Assembly: GCA_934101745.1 (NCBI GenBank)
Contig: CAKOSD010000084.1
Coordinates: 1 to 5,393 of the forward strand
Length of the DNA stretch: 5,393 bases
Direction: 5' to 3'
Source of the DNA: an uncultured Bacilli bacterium
GTDB taxonomy: Bacteria; Bacillota_I; Bacilli_A; RF39; UBA660
In this document: positions 1 through 5,071 of the stretch, piece after piece
Layout: every line of letters starts with the position of its first letter
Numbering within the stretch: the stretch's first letter is position 1
The notes under the pieces: generated by a model
What the model was told of the DNA's origin: nothing
Databases searched by the model: none
What the model saw: only the letters and a program-made list of their open reading frames with translations
Translations under genes and position numbers: made by a program

Positions 1-2
1 AT

Positions 3-41
3 GTTGTAAGGCAAGAATATTTAAAGGCCTTTAAAAGATAA
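3..41 (+). CDS. Possible C-terminal end of an upstream gene (partial)
   Basis: One forward frame is open from the window edge to a TAA at 39-41 and reads VVRQEYLKAFKR. The other two forward frames close at 7-9 and 32-34. The stretch is too short to assign to a family, and an open frame of 12 codons can arise by chance. I include it because the promoter-like element of the next gene lies well downstream and no reverse-strand ATG start occurs in the first 130 bases, which fits a same-strand upstream gene. Low confidence. Confidence 0.25.
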   Translation, partial: VVRQEYLKAFKR

Positions 42-96
42 AATGTTTACTTTCTTGAAAATGCCAAAAAATTTAGTGGTAAAAGTAAGAAAAAAA

Positions 97-105
97 TGCT
101 ATATT
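97..105 (+). promoter_or_regulatory. Extended -10 promoter element for the PPDK gene
   Basis: TGC followed by TATATT (100-105) matches an extended -10 (TGnTATAAT) at five of six hexamer positions. The -35 region near 77-82 (TGGTAA) is poor, as is common for extended -10 promoters. The predicted start near 111-113 would leave a leader of about 20 bases containing the ribosome binding site. The region is AT-rich, so a chance match is possible. Confidence 0.4.
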
Positions 106-115
106 TAATTAGAAT

Positions 116-123
116 AGAAGGAG
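116..123 (+). promoter_or_regulatory. Ribosome binding site of the PPDK gene
   Basis: AGAAGGAG is a near-perfect anti-16S match lying 8 bases before the ATG at 132. It fixes the start codon, and that start also places Lys22 and Arg92 at the numbering known for Clostridium symbiosum PPDK. Confidence 0.85.
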
Positions 124-131
124 AATAAAAA

Positions 132-1808
132 ATGGAAAAATTTGTGTATGATTTTAGCGAAGGCACAAAGGACATGAAAGAACTATTAGGAGGTAAAGGG
201 GCCAATTTAGCCGGTATGAAAAATTTAGGCTTACCTGTCCCCGATGGTTTTATTGTTACTACTGAGGCTTGTAATAAATATTATACGGAAGGAAAAGTTA
301 TTTCAGAAAGTATTGAAGAAGAAATTAATAAACATTTAAAGGCCTTAGAAGAGAGGACTAAAAAAACTTTAGGAGATGTATTTAATCCTTTGTTAGTATC
401 TGTAAGAAGTGGTGCTAGGAGCAGTATGCCGGGTATGATGGATACCATTTTAAATTTAGGTCTTAATGATGAAGTAGCCAAAGCTCTTGCCAAGACAACT
501 AACAACGAAAGATTTGTCTATGATTCTTATCGTCGTTTAATTATGATGTTTGCCGATGTTGTAATGGGTAAGGATAAAAGTCTTTTTGAAGAATATTTAA
601 CTACTTATAAGAAAGAACATAATTACCAAAATGATACTGATTTAACTGGTGATGATTGGTCCGCCATAACTAAGAAATATAAAGAAATGTATCAAGAACT
701 CACAAACGAGACCTTCCCTCAGGATGTAAGAAGACAGTTACTAATGGCCGTGGGGGCCGTCTTTAAATCATGGAACAATAATCGGGCTATATATTATCGA
801 AAAATCAATAATATCCCTGATGATTGGGGAACAGCAGTTAATGTTCAAGAAATGGTTTATGGTAATAAAAATAATAATTCCGGAACCGGGGTGGCTTTTA
901 GCCGAAGTCCCGTTAACGGCGAGGCTAAATTATTTGGCGAATATTTAATTAATGCCCAAGGAGAGGATGTAGTTGCTGGCATTAGAACGCCTTTAGATAT
1001 TGAAACTTTAAAAAATAGTATGCCAGCAGTTTATGAAGAATTTGTTAGAACGGCTAAAATATTAGAGGACTATTACAAAGACATGCAAGATATGGAGTTT
1101 ACAATCGAAGATGGAAAACTTTATATGTTGCAAACGAGAACTGGTAAAAGAACTGGCTTGGCCGCTGTTAATATTGCTACTTCTTTAGTCAGGGAAGGCA
1201 AAATAAGTATGGAAGAGGCCATTAGAAGAGTAAGTGTCGATGATATTACCCAAGCCTTACATCCAGTTTTTAAAGCAGAGAGCCTAAAAAATGCGACTTT
1301 AATCGGTAATGGTCTAGCCGCCAGTCCTGGAGCCGCTTATGGCGAAATTGTTTTTGAGGCTAGTATTGCTATTCGAAAATCTAAAGCAGGCATAAAAACC
1401 ATTCTAGTTCGTCATGAGACCAGTCCAGAAGATATTGAGGGTATGCATTATGCCGAGGGAGTATTAACCATTCGTGGGGGAATGACTTCTCATGCCGCCG
1501 TCGTTGCTCGTGGTATGGGGATTTGCTGTGTTAGTGGTTGTAGTACGATGGATATTGCTAATAATACTTTAATTACGAAAGATAAAGATATCTTACACGA
1601 AGGGGATATAATATCGATTGATGGAACAACCGGAAATGTTTATAAAGGAAAAATTGAATTAGAAAACGCTACAAATAACACTTCTATAAATGAACTTTTA
1701 ACTATGTGTGATGCCGTTAAAAATTTAGGGGTGCGCGCTAATGCCGATACTAAAAAAGATATGGAAATTGCTAAAAACTTTGGAGCGGAAGGAATTGGTC
1801 TTGTATGA
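132..1808 (+). CDS. ppdK: PPDK N-terminal portion: ATP-grasp and phosphohistidine domains
   Basis: This 558-residue open segment starts at the ATG behind AGAAGGAG and ends at the internal TGA. Residues about 1-340 are the ATP-grasp nucleotide-binding region, with GGKGANL (Lys22), SVRSGAR (Arg92) followed by SMPGMMDT, and the EFTIEDG...LQTRTGKRT strand pair carrying Glu322, Gln334 and Arg336. Residues about 385-510 are the swivelling phosphohistidine domain. It contains the ASPGAA motif and GGMTSHAAVVARGMG, in which His454 is the phospho-carrier and the preceding Thr-Ser pair is the region regulated by phosphorylation in some PPDKs. The last 25 or so residues enter the first strand of the C-terminal barrel. 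Taken alone, the product could bind ATP and perhaps be phosphorylated on histidine, but it could not convert pyruvate to PEP. Confidence 0.9.
   Translation: MEKFVYDFSEGTKDMKELLGGKGANLAGMKNLGLPVPDGFIVTTEACNKYYTEGKVISESIEEEINKHLKALEERTKKTLGDVFNPLLVSVRSGARSSMPGMMDTILNLGLNDEVAKALAKTTNNERFVYDSYRRLIMMFADVVMGKDKSLFEEYLTTYKKEHNYQNDTDLTGDDWSAITKKYKEMYQELTNETFPQDVRRQLLMAVGAVFKSWNNNRAIYYRKINNIPDDWGTAVNVQEMVYGNKNNNSGTGVAFSRSPVNGEAKLFGEYLINAQGEDVVAGIRTPLDIETLKNSMPAVYEEFVRTAKILEDYYKDMQDMEFTIEDGKLYMLQTRTGKRTGLAAVNIATSLVREGKISMEEAIRRVSVDDITQALHPVFKAESLKNATLIGNGLAASPGAAYGEIVFEASIAIRKSKAGIKTILVRHETSPEDIEGMHYAEGVLTIRGGMTSHAAVVARGMGICCVSGCSTMDIANNTLITKDKDILHEGDIISIDGTTGNVYKGKIELENATNNTSINELLTMCDAVKNLGVRANADTKKDMEIAKNFGAEGIGLV
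1806..1808 (+). other. In-frame TGA at the PEP-binding arginine codon of PPDK
   Basis: The frame reads GIGLV, TGA, then TEHMFF. PPDK, PEP synthase and PTS enzyme I all carry an arginine at this point (GIGLxRTE). Reading TGA as tryptophan (code 4) would restore the frame but lose the arginine. I see no GC-rich hairpin of the bacterial SECIS kind in the next 40 or so bases. The following base is A, which is not the leakiest stop context. Confidence 0.9.
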
Positions 1809-1817
1809 ACTGAACAT

Positions 1818-2762
1818 ATGTTTTTTGAGAAAGAAAGAATTTTTAAATTTAGACAAATGATTCTTGCTAGTGATAAAAAGACGCGCTTACAGGCTTTAGT
1901 ATCTTTATTACCTTATCAAGAAAAGGACTTTGAAGAATTATATCGTCTAAATTCTGGTTTACCGGTTGTTATTCGTTATTTAGATCCGCCTTTACATGAA
2001 TTCTTACCTAAAGAAGAAGAGGAAATAAAAGAGTTAGCCGCCTCTTTAAATACCACTGTTTCTGATTTGAAATTAAAAATAGATAGTTTAAAAGAATTTA
2101 ATCCAATGATGGGGCATCGTGGTTCTAGACTAGATATTACTTATCCCGAAATTGCGGTTATGCAAACTAATGCGGTTATAAGTGCGGCTTGCAACGTAAA
2201 AAAAGAGGGAATTAATCCTGTTGTCGAAATCATGTTACCGCTTATTATGGATAAAAAGGAATTTATTTATATAAAAGATATTGTTGAAAAAGAAATAAAA
2301 CGCGTTCTTGCTAAAAAAGGTATGCAAATTACTTATCAGATAGGCGCTATGATTGAAGTACCGAGAGCGGCTATTTTAGCGGATGAACTTGCCGAAGAGT
2401 GTGATTTCTTCTCCTTTGGTACGAATGATTTAACTCAGTTAACTTTTGGTTTCTCTAGAGATGATGCGGCGAAATTCTTAAAAGATTATTACAGTAAAAA
2501 TATTTTGGAACATGATCCATTTATGAGCCTTGATACTAACGGCGTTGGCACACTAGTAAAAATTGCTGCGCAAATGGCTAAGAGTATTAAACCTAATATA
2601 TCACTTGGAGTTTGTGGGGAACACGCGGCTGATGAAAAATCTATAGAATTCTTTGATAAGATTGGTCTTTCTTATATTTCTGCCTCAAGTTACCGAATTC
2701 CAGTTGCTAAACTGGCTGCTGCCAAGGCTGCTTTAGCCAATAATAAAGATTTAGGTGAATAA
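1818..2762 (+). CDS. ppdK: PPDK C-terminal portion: PEP/pyruvate-binding TIM barrel
   Basis: This 314-codon segment is in the same frame as the upstream part. Its first ATG at 1818 is simply the Met of TEHMFF, so it is an annotation start rather than a convincing translation start: the nearest AGGA-like element (about 1788-1793) is 24 bases away. Ribosomes stopping at 1806-1808 could in principle restart 9 bases downstream. Barrel motifs are all present: MMGHRGSRLDITYPE, MIEVPRAA (Glu742 in whole-gene numbering, metal ligand), SFGTNDLTQ (Asn765 and the adjacent Asp), and GVCGEHAAD with Cys828, the general acid. The tail YRIPVAKLAAAKAAL matches the usual PPDK end. As a separate protein it would lack the first barrel strand and the catalytic arginine, so independent activity is unlikely. 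Confidence 0.85.
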   Translation: MFFEKERIFKFRQMILASDKKTRLQALVSLLPYQEKDFEELYRLNSGLPVVIRYLDPPLHEFLPKEEEEIKELAASLNTTVSDLKLKIDSLKEFNPMMGHRGSRLDITYPEIAVMQTNAVISAACNVKKEGINPVVEIMLPLIMDKKEFIYIKDIVEKEIKRVLAKKGMQITYQIGAMIEVPRAAILADELAEECDFFSFGTNDLTQLTFGFSRDDAAKFLKDYYSKNILEHDPFMSLDTNGVGTLVKIAAQMAKSIKPNISLGVCGEHAADEKSIEFFDKIGLSYISASSYRIPVAKLAAAKAALANNKDLGE

Positions 2763-2784
2763 GAAAACTATTTAAATTACTTTC

Positions 2785-2834
2785 AAAAAAGTACTACCAA
2801 ATTATTGAAAATAAAATGGTCGAGTACTTTTTTT
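2785..2834 (+). terminator. Intrinsic terminator after the PPDK gene
   Basis: AAAAAGTACT (2786-2795) pairs with AGTACTTTTT (2823-2832). The stem is extended by ACCA/TGGT (2796-2799 with 2817-2820) across a CG bulge. A run of seven T (2828-2834) follows the stem core, then C and five more T. The A-rich 5' arm also makes it a possible bidirectional terminator. It separates the PPDK gene from the kinase gene. Confidence 0.8.
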
Positions 2835-2850
2835 CTTTTTAAAAATATAG

Positions 2851-2856
2851 TATAAT
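2851..2856 (+). promoter_or_regulatory. -10 element of the PfkB-kinase gene
   Basis: A perfect TATAAT lies 36 bases before the ATG at 2893. At 17-base spacing the -35 position falls in the T-run of the preceding terminator (TTTTTT at 2828-2833), which is a weak match. Transcription would start near 2863, just past the terminator, giving a leader of about 30 bases with the ribosome binding site inside it. Confidence 0.55.
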
Positions 2857-2881
2857 TCTTATTGTAAATATAAAAATAAAT

Positions 2882-2886
2882 GGAGG
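2882..2886 (+). promoter_or_regulatory. Ribosome binding site of the PfkB-kinase gene
   Basis: A perfect GGAGG sits six bases before the ATG at 2893, which decides that start. Confidence 0.85.
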
Positions 2887-2892
2887 ACAAAT

Positions 2893-3798
2893 ATGATTAA
2901 AACTTTATCATTAGGACAAGCAAATTATGATATATATGTAAATGTTGAAGATTATCCAAAGGAGGGAAGCAAGCAGCGATTCATTAATAAAATAGGTTGT
3001 GGCGGGGGCACAGCTTGTAATGTTTCTTATATGTTAGCCAAGTGGGGCGTTTCTTCTACTTTTGCTGGAGTTGTTGGCAATGATGTTTATGGAACTAGAG
3101 TTCGTAAAGAATTAGAAAGTGCGGGGGTAGATACCAGGTATATTGAAACCTCTTACGAAAAAGATACGATTTTATCCTTTGTCTTGGTCGATAGTAAAAA
3201 CAAAGTTCCTACCTCTTTTGATGTTGCGGATGAATTTGTTAAATTGAAAAAATTTGATTTTGATTTTCAACCCGATTTGATTATCTTAGATGGTAATGAT
3301 ACCTATGCATCAAAATCAACAATAGAGCGCTTTCCTAAAGCCGTTAGTATCTTAAGGGCTACTCGATTTAATCAAGATATTGCTAATTTAGCCCTTAAAG
3401 TAAATTACTTAATTTGCTCCCTGGATTTTGTAAGTGGTCATTTAAAGATGCCGGTTGATAGTAATAATGTTCAAAGTCTAGTTAATGCTTATACCGAACT
3501 TAGAAATCGCTATGAACATCAAAATATTATCATTACCTTAGGAGCCAATGGGGCTATGTATATGGTAGAAGATCAAATAAAAATATCGCCAACTTTAAAA
3601 ATGGATATTGTTGATACCTCGGGGTGTGGAGATATCTTTACGGGAGCATTCAGTTATGGTATTGCTAGTAACTTTACGTTAGAAAAATCTATTAAATATG
3701 GTAATATTGCGGCTGGTCTTGCCACCAGAACCGTTGGGGGCCGTCTTTCTATTCCTAAACTTGATGAGGTAAATAAGATTTATGAGAAAAATAGTTGA
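2893..3798 (+). CDS. PfkB/ribokinase-family carbohydrate kinase
   Basis: The protein has 301 residues, the usual size for the family of ATP-dependent sugar and nucleoside kinases (ribokinase, fructokinase, KDG kinase, adenosine kinase). The N-terminal strand (TLSLGQANYDIYV, residues 4-16) and the glycine-rich substrate motif (GCGGGTACN, 35-43) are in place. The C-terminal signature is DTSGCGDIFTGAF, from Asp241, with Asp247 as the catalytic base and the preceding glycines as the anion hole. Cys245 replaces the more common Ala of GAGD. IITLGANGAM (about residues 213-222) is the usual nucleotide-site strand. The substrate cannot be named from sequence alone: it could be fructose, ribose or a keto-acid sugar. 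The gene has its own -10 element and RBS and ends in TGA, overlapping the Smr gene by 17 bases, so the two are probably cotranscribed. The family assignment is firm; specificity is open. Confidence 0.92.
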   Translation: MIKTLSLGQANYDIYVNVEDYPKEGSKQRFINKIGCGGGTACNVSYMLAKWGVSSTFAGVVGNDVYGTRVRKELESAGVDTRYIETSYEKDTILSFVLVDSKNKVPTSFDVADEFVKLKKFDFDFQPDLIILDGNDTYASKSTIERFPKAVSILRATRFNQDIANLALKVNYLICSLDFVSGHLKMPVDSNNVQSLVNAYTELRNRYEHQNIIITLGANGAMYMVEDQIKISPTLKMDIVDTSGCGDIFTGAFSYGIASNFTLEKSIKYGNIAAGLATRTVGGRLSIPKLDEVNKIYEKNS

Positions 3799-4057
3799 TC
3801 CTTTTACGGATTATCTACCCCATTTAGATCTTCACGGCGAAACAACTGCTACGGCAACTTATTTAATTGAATCTTTTATAAGAGATAATCTTAAATTAAA
3901 AAATAGTAAAATCATAATTATTCATGGCAAGGGTAGTGGAGCCCTCCGAAGTAAAACTCATGAATTATTAAAAAGAAATAAAAAGGTTAATAAATATTAT
4001 ATTGATGGTTTAAATGATGGACAAACCATTGCCATATTAGATATAAATACTAAGTAG
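3782..4057 (+). CDS. Stand-alone Smr-domain protein (MutS2 C-terminal type)
   Basis: A 91-residue protein made almost entirely of one Smr domain. LDLHGET (residues 15-21) and IHGKGSGALR (47-56) are the two hallmark motifs, followed by THELLKRNKKVNKYY. In MutS2 and related proteins this domain is a nicking endonuclease or RNA-cleaving module; some single-domain members act on nucleic acids in repair or on stalled ribosomes. Here no MutS-like ATPase is attached, so the role is uncertain. The ATG at 3782 lies inside the kinase gene and is preceded by GAGGT (about 3766-3770) with an 11-base gap, which is longer than ideal. The start is supported because the conserved LDLHG motif begins only 14 residues in and no nearer in-frame ATG precedes it. 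Translational coupling to the kinase is likely. It ends at TAG inside the stem of a terminator. Confidence 0.88.
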   Translation: MRKIVDPFTDYLPHLDLHGETTATATYLIESFIRDNLKLKNSKIIIIHGKGSGALRSKTHELLKRNKKVNKYYIDGLNDGQTIAILDINTK

Positions 4058-4078
4058 GTAAAGATATTACCTGCTTTT
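4053..4078 (+). terminator. Intrinsic terminator of the kinase-Smr unit
   Basis: AGTAGGTAA (4053-4061) pairs over nine positions (one G-U) with TTACCTGCT (4067-4075) around the loop AGATA, followed by TTTTGTTAT. The 5' arm contains the TAG stop of the Smr gene (4055-4057), a compact arrangement typical of small low-GC genomes. Confidence 0.85.
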
Positions 4079-4114
4079 GTTATCTAAGAATATTCCTAAA
4101 CTATAAAATTTAGA

Positions 4115-4143
4115 TAGACAAAAAGAAATTATTAATGTAAAAT
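4115..4143 (+). promoter_or_regulatory. Sigma-A-type promoter of the Xre-membrane gene
   Basis: TAGACA (4115-4120) and TAAAAT (4138-4143) are separated by exactly 17 bases, each one mismatch from consensus. Predicted initiation near 4150 gives a very short leader that still includes the GAGG ribosome binding site. It also argues against translation beginning at the GTG at 4151. Confidence 0.6.
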
Positions 4144-4152
4144 TTAAGTTGT

Positions 4153-4156
4153 GAGG
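4153..4156 (+). promoter_or_regulatory. Ribosome binding site that sets the Xre gene start at 4163
   Basis: GAGG sits six bases before the ATG at 4163. An in-frame GTG at 4151 would overlap this site and has no purine-rich sequence upstream of it, so the ATG is the better start. Confidence 0.75.
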
Positions 4157-4162
4157 CTTAAT

Positions 4163-4906
4163 ATGAAAAACGAAGAAAAACTAATGGGTTCAAAGATAAA
4201 AAAGTTAAGAAAAGACGCTAAAATGAGTCAAGAAGAGTTGGCTAGTAAACTAGGAATTTCTAGAAGTTACTTTTCAAAAATAGAAAACAACCAAAGAGGA
4301 TTATCCATTGATATTATGCAGAAAGTCTGTCGGATTTTTAATATTTCAATGGATGATTTTTTTGGAACTTTAGAGGCCAAAGACGACTTTTTAGAAACCG
4401 AGGCTAATAAACTAAATAAAAAAGTATTTAAATTTCATTTGTTAAATATTATCGTTATAACTCTAACTGTAATATTTATTTTATTAAGTATGTATTTTTT
4501 TAATAATTTTAATAAAATAAGAGTATATATTTTAAATGGTAATAGTAGTACTTTTACTTATACTAATGGTATATTTGTAGAATCACGTGAGAAGTTTATT
4601 TTAGAAAATGGTACTTTTAATATTAAAGATAAGAGGCTAAAAGAAACCGATATTGTTAAAGTAGAGTTTAAAATTGATGATGATATCATAAAAGAACAAA
4701 ATAGTTTTTTTACCGGAATTGATGTTGAGGATTATAATTATGATGAATTATTTACAAAAAAAGGTTATAAAAACAGTAAGTTTGTTATTACCATAACTTA
4801 TAAGTTAGATGCTAAAGAGTATACTGAGAAAATGGTCATAAATAAAGATTTAACTATAAGTAATAATAAGTTAATTTATCCTAAAGGTAAGACTAAAGAA
4901 AAGTAG
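4163..4906 (+). CDS. Membrane-anchored Xre (Cro/C1-type) helix-turn-helix regulator
   Basis: The product has 247 residues from the preferred ATG (251 from the GTG at 4151). Residues about 9-67 form a Cro/C1-type HTH domain: KIKKLRKDAKMSQEELASKL leads into GISRSYFSKIENNQRGLSID, with the second helix-turn-helix element at about 33-43. An acidic/basic linker follows. Residues about 93-113 (LLNIIVITLTVIFILLSMYFF) form a single membrane helix. Lysines before it (83, 86, 87, 90) predict an inside N-terminus and an outside C-terminus. The remaining 130 or so residues, rich in Lys, Asn, Asp and Tyr with alternating beta-like stretches, show no motif I can name and would lie outside the membrane, possibly as a sensor or contact domain. 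The gene has its own promoter and is followed by hairpins. The family is clear; the target genes and signal are unknown. The next gene is a candidate target by position only. Confidence 0.85.
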   Translation: MKNEEKLMGSKIKKLRKDAKMSQEELASKLGISRSYFSKIENNQRGLSIDIMQKVCRIFNISMDDFFGTLEAKDDFLETEANKLNKKVFKFHLLNIIVITLTVIFILLSMYFFNNFNKIRVYILNGNSSTFTYTNGIFVESREKFILENGTFNIKDKRLKETDIVKVEFKIDDDIIKEQNSFFTGIDVEDYNYDELFTKKGYKNSKFVITITYKLDAKEYTEKMVINKDLTISNNKLIYPKGKTKEK

Positions 4907-4934
4907 TTATATCCCTTTTAAATCGTTTTATCTA

Positions 4935-4961
4935 ACCTAGTGCTATAGGAATAGCATAGGT
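4935..4961 (+). other. Hairpin-forming inverted repeat after the Xre gene
   Basis: ACCTA-G-TGCTAT (4935-4946) pairs with ATAGCA-TAGGT (4951-4961) around an AGGA loop: eleven base pairs with one bulged G. No T-run follows (AGAGTTTATAA), so it is not a classical terminator on its own. It may be an mRNA 3' stabilising stem or a protein-binding dyad. Confidence 0.6.
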
Positions 4962-4973
4962 AGAGTTTATAAG

Positions 4974-5001
4974 ACTACTTAAGGTAATTGGGTAGTTTTT
5001 T
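4974..5001 (+). terminator. Probable intrinsic terminator of the Xre gene
   Basis: ACTACTT (4974-4980) pairs with GGGTAGT (4990-4996), five Watson-Crick pairs plus two G-U pairs, followed by TTTTTT (4996-5001). The stem is weak compared with the other two terminators in the window, but it sits between a gene end and the next promoter. Confidence 0.55.
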
Positions 5002-5015
5002 AAAGTCTAAAAAAC

Positions 5016-5030
5016 TTGACACGGTGTAAA
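5016..5030. promoter_or_regulatory. Palindrome over the -35 box, possible operator
   Basis: The 15-base element TTGACACGGTGTAAA is symmetric about 5023. Six of seven base pairs match (core ACAC-G-GTGT, flanked by TT/AA with one mismatch). A repressor bound here would block the -35. No second copy was seen by eye at the Xre promoter, so autoregulation through this motif is not supported. Confidence 0.4.
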
Positions 5031-5044
5031 CTATGCGTTATGAT
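5016..5044 (+). promoter_or_regulatory. Near-consensus promoter of the 3'-terminal gene
   Basis: TTGACA (5016-5021) is a perfect -35, and TATGAT (5039-5044) is one mismatch from TATAAT with the optimal 17-base spacing. It is the strongest promoter in the window. The predicted start near 5051 gives a leader of about 20 bases holding the ribosome binding site. Confidence 0.8.
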
Positions 5045-5056
5045 AATCCTCAACAA

Positions 5057-5064
5057 AGAGGGGG
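5057..5064 (+). promoter_or_regulatory. Ribosome binding site of the 3'-terminal gene
   Basis: AGAGGGGG lies seven bases before the ATG at 5072. It favours that start over the out-of-frame ATG at 5068, whose frame closes after 13 codons. Confidence 0.7.
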
Positions 5065-5071
5065 ATAATGC

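Larger units (their letters stand above)
132..2762 (+). pseudogene. ppdK: Pyruvate, phosphate dikinase, full length but interrupted by one in-frame TGA
   Basis: PPDK (EC 2.7.9.1) is a cytoplasmic enzyme that interconverts ATP + phosphate + pyruvate and AMP + PPi + PEP through a phosphohistidine that swings between an ATP-grasp domain and a PEP/pyruvate TIM barrel. Reading through the TGA at 1806-1808 gives 876 residues, close to the roughly 874 of the C. symbiosum enzyme. There is no other stop, frameshift or gap. Key residues align on both sides: Lys22, Arg92, Glu322, Gln334, Arg336, His454, Glu742, Asn765 and Cys828. The stop replaces codon 559, the arginine of GIGLCRTEHMF (about Arg561 in C. 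symbiosum), which contacts the PEP phosphoryl group. One C-to-T change from CGA would make TGA, and CGA encodes conserved arginines elsewhere in this gene. The family call is near certain. Whether the gene is dead, read through or mis-sequenced cannot be settled here. Confidence 0.9.

Noticed and set aside
281..505. Reverse-strand open frame of 74 codons
   Set aside because: It lies wholly within the conserved ATP-grasp coding region of PPDK, shows no family motif, and is a shadow of that gene.
417..912. Reassignment of arginine codons (AGG, CGG, CGA), known in some uncultured Bacilli
   Set aside because: In PPDK, AGG falls at the conserved Arg of SGAR, CGG at NNRAIYY, and CGA at YYRK and FSRSP. 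All are family arginines, so normal decoding holds.
1806..1808. Mycoplasma-type code (TGA = Trp)
   Set aside because: All tryptophans seen in the window are TGG. The kinase gene ends sensibly at TGA. Tryptophan would replace an arginine that the family needs for catalysis.
1806..1850. Selenocysteine insertion at the PPDK TGA
   Set aside because: The aligned residue is arginine, not cysteine, and no GC-rich SECIS-like stem follows the codon.
4151..4162. GTG start adding four residues to the Xre protein
   Set aside because: The GTG overlaps the GAGG ribosome binding site of the ATG at 4163, has no site of its own, and sits at the predicted transcription start.
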